Of a stretch of DNA of 18,618 nt, positions 7,941 to 16,058 are shown piece by piece; within the stretch, counting starts at the first letter, position 1; each line of letters starts with the position of its first letter. The notes beneath the pieces were generated by a model. It saw only the letters and a list, made by a program, of their open reading frames with translations, was not told the DNA's origin and ran no database searches. Location of the stretch: contig JAKFDK010000003.1 in NCBI GenBank assembly GCA_036676195.1, positions 1 to 18,618 of the forward strand, given 5' to 3'. The translations under genes were made by a program, and so were the position numbers. This DNA is from JAKFDK01 sp036676195. GTDB taxonomy: Bacteria; Bacillota; Sulfobacillia; Symbiobacteriales; ZC4RG38.

Positions 7941-10082
7941 ATGGCCGGAACCAGGGAACCTGCCGCCGGCTGGTGGGAACAGCGGTGGCTGGAGTACATA
8001 TGGATTGAGGCCGTGGGGTGGGAGCCGCCGGAAACCAGGCTGCGCAGTGCGCGGCGTGCCCGGGCGCAGGTCACGCTGGTCCGGGGGCGGGTGACAGCAG
8101 AGGTGGAAGTGGGCAGCTCCGGCCGCACCGCCACGGCGACCCTCAAGGTCAAGCCGCTGACCGAGCGGGAGTGGCGCCGGGTGCTGGATGCCGTGGCGGC
8201 CGATGCCGAGGTCAGCCACCGGCTGCTCAGCGGCAACCCCGGGCCGGAGCTGGAGGAAGCCCTGCAAAGCGTGGGTGTGGAACTCTTTCCGCAGTCGGCG
8301 GGCGGCTATCCGCTCCGCTGTACCTGCCGGGAACGGCTGGATTGCCGCCACGCCCTGGTCCTGGCTGTGCAGACGGCCGACCTGCTGACAGGCAATCCCT
8401 TTCTGTGGTTACAGGTGCTGGGCCGGGACCGGGCCGAGGTCCTGGCCGCCCTGCGCGCCCGCCTGGCCGACCGCCCAGACGCAACGCCGGGCAAGCGGGG
8501 CAAGACTCCGGCCGGGGCGCAACCGGCGGAGCCGCCGCTGGCGCTGGAGCTATTCTGGGCCACTGCCGTGGACCCGCAGATCATCGCCGTCACTCCCGGC
8601 CACAGTGCCGCGCCGGACGCCCTGTTGCGCCGCCTGGGGCCGCTGCCCCTGGCCAGGCCGGCCGCACAGGTGACCATTCCGGTGGAAAAGGAACTGGTCC
8701 GCGGCGACACGGCCTGGCAACTGTGGGACCAGGAGGACCAGCCGGTGGAAGAATTGCTGCGGCGGTACGTGGTGGAGATTGCCCGGGGCGCCGCCGCCCT
8801 GGCCGCCGGCGAGCAGCCGTCGGAGCATACCGAGGCGCCGCTGCCGGGCAAGCCGGTGCCGGTGGGAGCGCGTCTGGCGGTGGAAGTGGCCGAGGTGGCC
8901 AGGCGGGAACCGGCGCCTGTCGCCATCGAGCGGCTGCTGCAGGCATGCCCCACCGCCGCCGCACTCCCCGGGCCTCAGGCCCGGCGTGCATTTGCGGACA
9001 GCGTGGCCGACCTGCCGCCGGAGATCATCGGGCTGGCGGGGCGGTATGTGTGCGAGCGCACCGCCTTTTTGTCCGCCCTGGTATTCCGGCATGTCATCTC
9101 CTTTGGCGAGTGGCGGGCCGGGGCCTTGCAGGCCGGAGCCGACTGGGAGCGGGTGCTGGCCCTGGGCGGGGTCCGGCCGCCTTATCGTGTGCAGGTAGGC
9201 GGGCAGGTCTGTACGGTGCCGGACCTGGCCGCGCCGGAGCCATCCGGCCCCTGGCGCTCTGGCGGCCTGTTTGACCTGCTGGAGCCAGAGGTGGGGGACG
9301 AGTTGCAACTGGCGGTGGCCGATCCCGGCGATCCCCTGCTGGTGGCCACCCTGCACCGGCGGGACCAGCGGAGTGTGACCGCACCGTTGGAAACCGACCG
9401 GGCGGCGGCCTGGTCCCTATTTGATTATATGCAGGACAACGCACTGGCCCATCTGTCCGAAGGCGACGCGGTGGCGGTACTGGCGGGGGAAGGCTATTAC
9501 CGGCCCGGCCGCATCCCGGATGCGGTCTGGCTGCTCACGGCCATGGGCGAGGGCCTGTACAGTCAGGGCGGGACGCGCTGGCTGACCCGCAGCCACTGGC
9601 GGGCCTGGGAACCCCGTTTTGGCCGCCTGTTCTATTCCGGCAACTGGCGTGACCGGGGGAGCCTGATGCGCTGGTTTGAGATCAACCTGACCGACCGGGG
9701 CGCCGACAGCGAACAGGCAGAGGCCGCCCTGGCTTGCGTGGGACTTTGGTGCGAGTACTGGCCGGGCGAGCAGGACCGGCCCGGCCACAGCGCACCGCTG
9801 GCCGCCTTTCTGGATTTCCTGTGGAACCTGGCGCCCCTTGCCACCAGCAAGTACGGGTGGCCGGCCGAACTGGTTCCGGAAGTCCTTGGCCACTGGTTTG
9901 CCTTTCTGGGTGAGCGCAACCCGGCCATGCGGGCGGCGTACAGGGAGCATCTGGCCGCCTGCGGCCTGACCGCGGCCTATGCCCGGCGCCTGCATACCCT
10001 GCCCGGGGAGCGGGGCGGCGGGGCACTGGCCTGGCGGCTCGAGGGCTACCGCTGGATGGGTTCCGACTGCTACTTCACTTAG
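7941..10082 (+). CDS. SWIM zinc-finger protein partnered with the SNF2 helicase
   Basis: A 713-residue protein carrying a compact SWIM-type zinc motif, CTCRERLDCRH, with C127, C129, C135 and H137 fitting CxCx(n)CxH. SWIM motifs are predicted to bind DNA or protein. Outside that motif there is little I recognise. The middle, about 170-200, has a charged linker (DRPDATPGKRGKTPAG), and the rest is rich in Ala, Leu and Trp. The gene begins 9 bp after the helicase stop with no long leader, so the two are co-transcribed and probably act together, the SWIM protein perhaps targeting or loading the ATPase. The reading frame is continuous and length is in the range of such partners. Function beyond this pairing is inference. 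Confidence 0.85.
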   Translation: MAGTREPAAGWWEQRWLEYIWIEAVGWEPPETRLRSARRARAQVTLVRGRVTAEVEVGSSGRTATATLKVKPLTEREWRRVLDAVAADAEVSHRLLSGNPGPELEEALQSVGVELFPQSAGGYPLRCTCRERLDCRHALVLAVQTADLLTGNPFLWLQVLGRDRAEVLAALRARLADRPDATPGKRGKTPAGAQPAEPPLALELFWATAVDPQIIAVTPGHSAAPDALLRRLGPLPLARPAAQVTIPVEKELVRGDTAWQLWDQEDQPVEELLRRYVVEIARGAAALAAGEQPSEHTEAPLPGKPVPVGARLAVEVAEVARREPAPVAIERLLQACPTAAALPGPQARRAFADSVADLPPEIIGLAGRYVCERTAFLSALVFRHVISFGEWRAGALQAGADWERVLALGGVRPPYRVQVGGQVCTVPDLAAPEPSGPWRSGGLFDLLEPEVGDELQLAVADPGDPLLVATLHRRDQRSVTAPLETDRAAAWSLFDYMQDNALAHLSEGDAVAVLAGEGYYRPGRIPDAVWLLTAMGEGLYSQGGTRWLTRSHWRAWEPRFGRLFYSGNWRDRGSLMRWFEINLTDRGADSEQAEAALACVGLWCEYWPGEQDRPGHSAPLAAFLDFLWNLAPLATSKYGWPAELVPEVLGHWFAFLGERNPAMRAAYREHLAACGLTAAYARRLHTLPGERGGGALAWRLEGYRWMGSDCYFT

Positions 10083-10290
10083 CTCGCGGGCAGTTGGGAC
10101 CCCGTCTGCCACCTCACCGGTGCGTCCAGGCAACCGGCACATCACTGGCGCGGAAGGATATCCGGAATGTCATGGGTCCGGGCATCGCCCCCGCCGGGCC
10201 AATTGCCCGCCACGAGGGTGGCGCGAACGGTCTTCCATGGCGCATGGCATGTCCCCAGGCGGCTCTCAAGCCCTTGGAATATCAGTCACG

Positions 10291-10318
10291 GGCCGGCGGG
10301 AACTCACTCCCGCCGGCC
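10291..10318 (+). terminator. Terminator-like hairpin after the SNF2-SWIM genes
   Basis: GGCCGGCGGGA and TCCCGCCGGCC form a perfect 11-bp stem around the loop ACTCAC. It lies about 210 bp after the SWIM gene stop. No T-run follows, so it is either a factor-assisted terminator or an mRNA 3'-end stabiliser. Confidence 0.5.
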
Positions 10319-10573
10319 TGTGTCCATGTCACCATTCAATTTCGGACTGTGCGCCGTGAGGCGCTGGAAGCCCATTCTCCCCGTCTCCGGCCGATTGCCC
10401 AAGTGGGTCACCAACCTTGGCGAAGGGCTGTCTGCTTGTTTTGTCCAACAGCGATACAGATCGATTCCTGCGCCACCTCAAGGGACAACACATGCGCATG
10501 ACCGGCCGCCGGGTCTCCCTTCCCTCCGGCGTGATCACACAGGCCACAAGCCAGCGAAATAGCCCCAATGGAT

Positions 10574-10604
10574 GGTAGACCGACAGGTCAGCCGATTGGT
10601 AGAC
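10574..10604 (+). repeat. Direct repeat GGTAGAC, 24-bp period
   Basis: GGTAGAC occurs at 10574-10580 and again at 10598-10604, each preceded by GAT or GATT. The repeats end 43 bp before the lipoprotein start and could be a regulator site. They are short enough to be chance. Confidence 0.3.
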
Positions 10605-10647
10605 TTTCGTATGCATTGATCTACAGACCAGGACAGGGGGACCCGAG

Positions 10648-12024
10648 ATGGCTGATTACTTCGCCGGCTACCGCGTTGCCGGGAAGCAGGCTTTGGCGAC
10701 GTTCCTGACCCTGGCGGTGTTTCTGGGCGGCTGCAGCGGGACCGTTCCGACCGCAAGCGCACCCGAACCATCCGCCGCGCAACTGCATGTCTTTGGCCCC
10801 GGACTACGGGTCGGCCGGGCGGATGCCGGCCCGGCCTCACCATTCTTGCGCTCCGGACCCGACGGCAAGCTGGTCATGGCCTGGACTGAGAAGGAACCGG
10901 GCGCCCCTGCCGGTGATGCGGGTGGCACATCATCCGGGGAAAACGCGAACAACCACAGCCACGGCAGCACAGCCGCAGCGGGCACGCGCGCCGCATTCAT
11001 GGCGATCTCCGCCGACGGCGGGCAGACCTGGTCCACACCGCAGCGGGTGAACGACAGGTCGGAGAACGTCCAGGGCGACGAGAACCTGCCGAAAGTCGCT
11101 TTCGGCAACCAGGGAAAGTTGTATACCGCATGGTCCATTCCCGGCGCGAAGGGGGACAAGATGCGGGCCAATATCCGTTTTGCCCATACCGATGCCAGCG
11201 GCCAGTTCCTGCCGGCCGTCACGCTGAACGAAATCCCGGACGTGGCCCGCTTCCCCGCTCTGGAGCTCTCGCCTGACGGCACCGTATACGTGGCCTGGAT
11301 TGACCGGCGGGTGGACGCCCCGGCCCCAAGGGCGATTTACCTGTCCCGGATGGATGCCGCTGGCAAAGTCATGCACACCAGCACGCAGATCGGGGGCCCT
11401 TCGTGCGAATGCTGCCGGGTCGTCATGGCCTTTGCGGACGGCGGCAAGCGGGTACATGTTGCCTACCGTGGCAAGACCGATGCAAGTATCCGGGATATCG
11501 TCGTGCAGACGTCCACCGACGGTGGCAACACCTTTGGCGATCCGGTGGTGGTCAGCAACGACGGCTGGCACATCGAATCCTGCCCGCACGCCGGCCCGGT
11601 AATGGCCACCGATGCCCAGGGAAATCTGCATATCACCTGGTTTACCCAGGGCAGCAAGCCAGACGAGGCCGGGATCTACTACACCGTCTCCAGGGACGGC
11701 GGGCGCACCTTTGCCCCGCGCCAGCTCATACAGGCTGCCAATGGCCCCGGGGCCCTGCGCTCCTATCTGGCCGTGGGCGCGCAGGGCGACGTCTATCTGG
11801 CCTGGGATAACTTCCTGCCCGGCCAGGATCAAACGCAGATCTTTTTCCGCCACCTGGCAGCCGACGGCAAGACCCTGAGCCCGGTGCAGCAGATCAGCCA
11901 GTTTGACGGCAATGCCTTGCGCCCGAGCGTGTCCGTGTCCGGGGATCATGTACAGGTTGCCTGGACCGAGGCCAGGGGGGATGACTCATGGGTCGTGATC
12001 AAGACGGCACCGATCTTCAGATAG
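10648..12024 (+). CDS. Sialidase/BNR-like propeller lipoprotein with CECCR motif
   Basis: A 458-residue secreted lipoprotein. A hydrophobic N-terminal segment ends in the lipobox LGGC, with Cys29 as the predicted lipidation site. The body contains repeated Asp-box-like blocks (SADGGQTWS, STDGGNTFG, SRDGGRTFA), which mark sialidase/BNR six-bladed propellers. It probably does not act on sialic acid: a clear arginine triad cannot be recognised. Instead it carries C253-E-C-C-R257 and C312-P-H314, separated by about 55 residues, which could bind a metal or take part in thiol chemistry. A His-rich insert (NNHSHG) lies around 95-100. AGGGGG eight bases upstream supports the ATG. Its end overlaps the TlpA-CcdA fusion gene by 37 bp, so the two products are likely made together and work outside the membrane. 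Confidence 0.82.
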   Translation: MADYFAGYRVAGKQALATFLTLAVFLGGCSGTVPTASAPEPSAAQLHVFGPGLRVGRADAGPASPFLRSGPDGKLVMAWTEKEPGAPAGDAGGTSSGENANNHSHGSTAAAGTRAAFMAISADGGQTWSTPQRVNDRSENVQGDENLPKVAFGNQGKLYTAWSIPGAKGDKMRANIRFAHTDASGQFLPAVTLNEIPDVARFPALELSPDGTVYVAWIDRRVDAPAPRAIYLSRMDAAGKVMHTSTQIGGPSCECCRVVMAFADGGKRVHVAYRGKTDASIRDIVVQTSTDGGNTFGDPVVVSNDGWHIESCPHAGPVMATDAQGNLHITWFTQGSKPDEAGIYYTVSRDGGRTFAPRQLIQAANGPGALRSYLAVGAQGDVYLAWDNFLPGQDQTQIFFRHLAADGKTLSPVQQISQFDGNALRPSVSVSGDHVQVAWTEARGDDSWVVIKTAPIFR

Positions 12025-13406
12025 AGCAGCCCGGCGGGCTGAACCGCACCCGCGCCGCCCATGTGATCAGCTTCCTGCTCCTGGTGGCTGCCCTGATCTG
12101 GGTGGTGTTCAGCACGGTCAGGGACCTGGGGATCGCCAGGGGGGCCGTGCCGGGTGATCCTTCGCCTGCCCCGGCTGCTCAGCCGGTGACACACGTGAAT
12201 ATCGGCTCTCCGGCTCCTGACTTTGAACTGACCACCCTGGAGGGGCAAACAGTTCGTCTGACTGATTTTCGCGGCCGGCCCCTGGTGCTGAACTTCTTCG
12301 CCAGTTGGTGCGATCCGTGCAAGGAAGAGGCGCCCATGGTTCAGGCCATGGCCGACGAATCCGGTCAGAAAGGATACGCCGTCCTGGGCGTGGCGATTCA
12401 GGATGAACGCGCAGCACTGATCACCTTCATGCAGAATGAAGGGCTGCGCTTGCCGGTTGCCCTTGATGTGGATAACAAGGTTTCACGGGCCTACCGGCTG
12501 GTCGGCCCCCCGGCCACCTTCTTCATCGATGCAGAGGGGATCCTTCGCCACACAGTGATCGGGCCGCTCAACCCGGCCCGAACGCAGGAAGGTCTGCAAA
12601 AGGCGGCCGGCGGGGCCGGCCCGGCCGGGGAGACGAACCGGCCGGACGGTGCCGCCGACCCGGGTAACTCCAAAGCCACCCTGGCTGGCAGCGTACCTGG
12701 CCTGGCCCTGGCCCTGGGGGCGGGAATCCTCTCTTTTCTTTCACCTTGCAGCCTGCCCCTGTTGCCGGCCTTCATGGGCTACATGACCGGTCTTTCGGCG
12801 GAAGATCTCAGCCGCCAACCTGACCGGCGGCGGCGGCGCCGCCAGGTGCTTGGGTCCACGGTGGCCTTCGCACTGGGTCTGGTCCTGGTGTTCACCGCCC
12901 TGGGCGCCTCGGCGGCCCTGTTTGGCGGCTGGCTCACCGAGTACCGGTCGGTGTTGGCCCGGGCGGGGGGGCTGCTGGTCCTCACCTTTGGGCTGCACAT
13001 GATGGGCCTGCTGCATCTGCCGTTTCTGCACCGCGAATTTCGTCCCGGATTGGCTGCTTCCCGCCGCAGCGGCGGCGTGCTGAGCGCCCTGGGGATGGGC
13101 GCCGCCTTTGGCCTGGGCTGGACACCCTGCGTGGGCCCGATGCTGGGCAGCATCTTATTCCTGGCGACCCAGGAGAACTCCCTCGGGCAGGGGGTGCTGC
13201 TGCTGGTGGCCTACGGGCTGGGGTTGGGTCTGCCCTTTATTCTGACCGGCCTGGCGGCGGACCGCATGCTGTCAGCAGCGGCCTCCCTGCGCCGGTACAT
13301 GGGGTGGATCGAAAAACTCGGCGGCGCCCTGCTCGTCAGCATGGGAATCCTGCTGGTACTCGACCTGCTCACCACCGTTGCGCTCTGGTTCAACCGCCTG
13401 GTCTGA
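11988..13406 (+). CDS. TlpA/ResA thioredoxin-CcdA membrane protein fusion
   Basis: A 472-residue membrane protein that joins two parts of an extracytoplasmic thiol-reducing pathway. An N-terminal anchor (about 24-45) is followed by a TlpA/ResA-like thioredoxin domain (about 70-200) with active site W107-C108-D-P-C111. A Gly/Ala/Pro linker (about 200-232) leads to a CcdA/DsbD-beta domain of about six membrane segments carrying C254 (FLSPCSLPL) and C381 (GWTPCVGP), the expected electron-transfer pair. CcdA would pass electrons from cytoplasmic thioredoxin to the tethered domain. Known uses include cytochrome c maturation and disulfide reduction, but no cytochrome genes are seen here. The domain order is thioredoxin first, unlike DsbD where the thioredoxin-like domain is last. 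ATG 11988 has AGGGGGG upstream and lies inside the preceding gene. Confidence 0.93.
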   Translation: MGRDQDGTDLQIEQPGGLNRTRAAHVISFLLLVAALIWVVFSTVRDLGIARGAVPGDPSPAPAAQPVTHVNIGSPAPDFELTTLEGQTVRLTDFRGRPLVLNFFASWCDPCKEEAPMVQAMADESGQKGYAVLGVAIQDERAALITFMQNEGLRLPVALDVDNKVSRAYRLVGPPATFFIDAEGILRHTVIGPLNPARTQEGLQKAAGGAGPAGETNRPDGAADPGNSKATLAGSVPGLALALGAGILSFLSPCSLPLLPAFMGYMTGLSAEDLSRQPDRRRRRRQVLGSTVAFALGLVLVFTALGASAALFGGWLTEYRSVLARAGGLLVLTFGLHMMGLLHLPFLHREFRPGLAASRRSGGVLSALGMGAAFGLGWTPCVGPMLGSILFLATQENSLGQGVLLLVAYGLGLGLPFILTGLAADRMLSAAASLRRYMGWIEKLGGALLVSMGILLVLDLLTTVALWFNRLV

Positions 13407-13420
13407 CGCTGTGCATGCGA

Positions 13421-13455
13421 ACCCCGCCACCACGTAACCACGTGGTTGGCGGGGT
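13421..13455 (+). terminator. Strong terminator hairpin after the TlpA-CcdA gene
   Basis: ACCCCGCCA pairs with TGGCGGGGT (9 bp), and inside it CCACGT pairs with ACGTGG (6 bp) around the loop AACC, with one bulged T. It lies 15 bp after the stop. The downstream bases ATTCGCCATTGTCT are only mildly T-rich. It separates this unit from the IclR gene. Confidence 0.7.
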
Positions 13456-13472
13456 ATTCGCCATTGTCTCGC

Positions 13473-13490
13473 ATGGGGGAATTCCCCGAT
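13473..13490. promoter_or_regulatory. Palindromic operator candidate upstream of the IclR gene
   Basis: ATGGGGGAATTCCCCGAT is an 18-bp inverted repeat with one central-flank mismatch; its core GGGGAATTCCCC is a perfect 12-bp palindrome. It abuts the TTGACA at 13490-13495. IclR-family regulators often bind palindromes next to their own promoters, so self-regulation is a fair guess. Confidence 0.45.
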
Positions 13491-13518
13491 TGACACGGCA
13501 ATCGAAATGTGGGATTGT
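13490..13518 (+). promoter_or_regulatory. Candidate promoter of the IclR-ligase operon
   Basis: A perfect TTGACA (13490-13495) lies about 70 bp ahead of the IclR start. At 17-bp spacing the -10 position reads GATTGT (13513-13518), which keeps the A2 and final T of TATAAT. A better-looking TATAAC occurs farther on but at 22-bp spacing. The -35 is convincing, the -10 less so. Confidence 0.5.
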
Positions 13519-13561
13519 ATAACCACGAAATGAGAATGCTGCCAGCCGTCAGAGGGGGTCC

Positions 13562-14353
13562 ATGCCCATGTCCCCGAGTAGTGCCGCTTCCGGCCGCGTG
13601 GTGCTGGCCAAGGCGCTGGACGTACTGTTTGCCTTTGATGAAAAGCACCCGGAGCTGACCGTGCAGGAGATTGCCGAACGGGTGGAGCAGCCGAAGAGCA
13701 CGGTCTACCGGTACCTGGCTCTGTTGGCGGAAAAGGGACTGTTGGAACGGGGATCGGCCGAGCACCGTTACCGTCTGGGCCTGCGCATCCTCGAATTGTC
13801 CCGCCTGGTTCGCCAGCAATTGAGCCTGGCTGACCTCGCCCTCCCGGTGATGCGGGAGATCGCCGCCGCCAGCGAGGAGACCGTGATGCTGGCCATCCCG
13901 GAAAAGGCCCGGGTGATCTGCGTGGAGCAGGTGGAAAGCCACCAGAGCCTGCGCGTTTCCTTTGCACGGGGAATGACCTTTCCGTTCCACGCCAGTTCGC
14001 CATCGAAGGCGTTGCTGGCGTTTCAGGAACCAGCGTTCGTGGAGCAGATCCTGGCCGGGGAGTTGGAGCGGTATACAGACCGCACGGTAACCGACCGTGA
14101 GCGATTGAAGGAAGAACTGCACGAGATCCGGGCCAACGGCTATTGCGTGGTCTGGGGGGAACTGGCGTCCAGTATCACCGGTAACCCGGCGCCCATCGCC
14201 GGGGTATCGGCGGCCATCATTGACCCGCGCGGGTACGGGGTGGCGTCCCTGAACATTTGCCTGCCATCCTTCCGGCTCACACCGGAATGTACAGAATCCT
14301 TGATCCGATTGGTCCGGGATGGGGCCAGCCGGATCAGTCAGTTGGTGGATTGA
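13562..14353 (+). CDS. IclR-family transcriptional regulator
   Basis: A 263-residue DNA-binding regulator. The N-terminal winged helix-turn-helix spans about 15-80 (LTVQEIAERVEQPKSTVYRY is the recognition region) and is followed by the linker EHRYRLGLRILELS. The IclR ligand-binding domain fills the rest to about 260. Members often control aromatic or carboxylate degradation and respond to pathway intermediates. It is followed by the two acid-activating ligases 44 bp downstream, so an aromatic acid or its CoA ester is the likely signal. GAGG lies six bases before ATG 13562; a second ATG at 13568 is also possible. The adjacent palindrome and promoter are probably its own target. Confidence 0.93.
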   Translation: MPMSPSSAASGRVVLAKALDVLFAFDEKHPELTVQEIAERVEQPKSTVYRYLALLAEKGLLERGSAEHRYRLGLRILELSRLVRQQLSLADLALPVMREIAAASEETVMLAIPEKARVICVEQVESHQSLRVSFARGMTFPFHASSPSKALLAFQEPAFVEQILAGELERYTDRTVTDRERLKEELHEIRANGYCVVWGELASSITGNPAPIAGVSAAIIDPRGYGVASLNICLPSFRLTPECTESLIRLVRDGASRISQLVD

Positions 14354-14397
14354 CCGCAACCGGCAGCAAAGCCAGGACACGAAAGGGGCAGCAGAGC

Positions 14398-16056
14398 GTG
14401 ACAGAAGGAGTTGTGCGGCGGTCCGAGGGGCTCATGCAGCAGTACCGGCAGCATGGGATTTATCTGAACCATACGCTGGCCGAGATCCTGGACCACGGGG
14501 CGGAGCGGTGGAACAACCGGCCGGCTCTGGTGTATCAGGATGAAGTGGTGACCTATGGCGAATTGCGGCGGCGGGTCAACCGGCTGGCCGCCGGACTGGC
14601 GGACCTGGGCTGCCGCGCCGGCGACCGGCTGGTGCTGCAGTTGCCGAACATCCCGGAGTTTGTGTACACCTACTTTGCCTGTCAACGCATCGGCGCCATC
14701 CCGGTCCTGGCGCTGCCCCCGCACCGGGAGGCGGAGATCCGCTTCTTTCTGGAGCATACCGGCGCCCGCTACTACGTGGTACCCGATACCCTGCGGGGGT
14801 TCGATTACACGGAACTGGCCGCCCGGCTGCAGGACCAGGTGTCCACCCTGGAACAGGTGCTGGTGGCAGGCAACCCGGTGCGTCCGGGCCACGTCTCGTT
14901 GGCGGAACTCATGGCCGCGGGGGGCGCGGGTGAGCCCGACCGGGACTGGCGCTCCTGCCGCCCTGACCCGGACGAGGTAGCCCTGTTCCTCCTTTCCGGC
15001 GGTACCACGGGTCTGCCTAAATTGATTCCCCGCACGCATAACGATTACTGGTACAACTCCCTGGCCAGCGGCCAACTGTACAGCTTTGGCGAGCAAACGG
15101 TGTTTCTGGCGGTGGTGCCGGTGGCCCACAACTTCAGCCTTGCGTGCCCCGGGATCCAGGCCGTATGGCAGTACGGGGGCACCGTTGTCCTCTCTCCGGG
15201 GGTGGACGGCGAGACCGTCTTCCGGCACATTGAGCGCCACCGGGTGACTTTTGTGAGCGCAGTTCCGGCGACGGCGATTCAGTGGCTGAACGACCCGGCC
15301 CGCCACCGCTATGACCTCAGTTCCTGGCAAACCCTGCTCACCGGCGGCCAGAAATTCAACCCGGAGCCGGCGGCCCTGGTCAAAGAGCGCCTGGGCTGCG
15401 AGCTGCAGCAGGTCTTTGGAATGGCGGAAGGGCTGCTGGTGTACACCCGCCCCGGCGACGACGAATATACCCGCTACCATACCTGCGGCCGGCCCCTTTC
15501 CCCCCAGGACGAGGTCCTGGTGACGGACGACAACGGCAACCCGGTACCGGCCGGTGCGGTGGGCGAGCTGTGGACCCGCGGACCCTATACCATTGCCGGC
15601 TACTATCAGGCGGATGCGCACAATGCCGTGGCCTTCAGCCCGGACGGCTACTACAAGACCGGTGATATGGTCTGTATCGATGCCGGGAACCGGCTCATTG
15701 TCTGCGGGCGCAAGAAGGACCTGATTAACCGCGGCGGCGAGAAGATCTCGGCCGAGGAAATCGAGAACCTGCTCCTGGCGCACCCGCAGGTCGAGATCGC
15801 CGCGGTGGTGGCCATGCCGGACCCGGTGCTGGGTGAGCGGGCCTGTGCCTGCCTGGTGCTGCGTTCGCCCGGCCTAAACCTGGAGGAGATCAAGGCCCAC
15901 CTGTTGGCAAGGGGTATTGCCAAGTTCAAACTGCCCGAGCGGCTGGAAATCCTGGACACCATGCCGTTGACCAACGTGGGCAAGATCGACAAGAACGCGT
16001 TACGGGCCAGGGTGGTCGCCAGGCTGGCCGGTGGCAGCAACGAGGAGGAACCTTAA
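14398..16056 (+). CDS. Aryl-acid AMP ligase, DhbE/EntE-like
   Basis: A 552-residue adenylate-forming enzyme that should activate an aromatic carboxylic acid with ATP. Visible core motifs are SGGTTGLPKLIPRTH (about 200-215), FGMAEGLL, YYKTGDM (D423), GRKKDLINRGGEKIS and the catalytic lysine K529 in NVGKIDKNALR. It resembles DhbE/EntE/YbtE more than general acyl-CoA synthetases. At the substrate pocket DhbE has HNYPLSS (H234, N235, S240); here it is HNFSLAC, with N245 and C250. Salicylate enzymes are reported to carry Cys at the Ser240 position, so salicylate or a related 2-substituted benzoate is the best guess. No carrier-protein or siderophore genes are nearby. GTG 14398 is chosen for its GGGG-type site nine bases upstream; upstream in-frame codons lie inside iclR. 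Confidence 0.88.
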   Translation: MTEGVVRRSEGLMQQYRQHGIYLNHTLAEILDHGAERWNNRPALVYQDEVVTYGELRRRVNRLAAGLADLGCRAGDRLVLQLPNIPEFVYTYFACQRIGAIPVLALPPHREAEIRFFLEHTGARYYVVPDTLRGFDYTELAARLQDQVSTLEQVLVAGNPVRPGHVSLAELMAAGGAGEPDRDWRSCRPDPDEVALFLLSGGTTGLPKLIPRTHNDYWYNSLASGQLYSFGEQTVFLAVVPVAHNFSLACPGIQAVWQYGGTVVLSPGVDGETVFRHIERHRVTFVSAVPATAIQWLNDPARHRYDLSSWQTLLTGGQKFNPEPAALVKERLGCELQQVFGMAEGLLVYTRPGDDEYTRYHTCGRPLSPQDEVLVTDDNGNPVPAGAVGELWTRGPYTIAGYYQADAHNAVAFSPDGYYKTGDMVCIDAGNRLIVCGRKKDLINRGGEKISAEEIENLLLAHPQVEIAAVVAMPDPVLGERACACLVLRSPGLNLEEIKAHLLARGIAKFKLPERLEILDTMPLTNVGKIDKNALRARVVARLAGGSNEEEP

Positions 16057-16058
16057 TA

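Larger units (their letters stand above)
10083..10647. other. 565-bp intergenic region, no convincing gene
   Basis: Short frames exist here on both strands but none has a good ribosome binding site and coding-like composition. The region contains the hairpin at 10291-10318 and two GGTAGAC repeats near the next gene. On the minus strand (10547-10509) there is a stretch whose translation, VACVITPEGRETR, resembles the N-terminal part of some IS110-family transposases. The sequence around it does not continue that similarity. It may be decayed mobile DNA; otherwise I see nothing in it. Confidence 0.5.

Noticed and set aside
10167..10562. Plus-strand 131-residue frame in the gap before the lipoprotein
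   Set aside because: No ribosome binding site, Arg/Pro-rich composition and no motif. It spans a terminator-like hairpin.
10930..11949. Minus-strand frame of 339 residues opposite the propeller lipoprotein
   Set aside because: The plus strand encodes a lipobox and Asp-box repeats; the antisense product shows no coherent domain.
14257..14397. 47-residue N-terminal extension of the aryl-AMP ligase
   Set aside because: It overlaps the end of the IclR gene and its translation is unlike the family N terminus. The GTG at 14398 has a better site.
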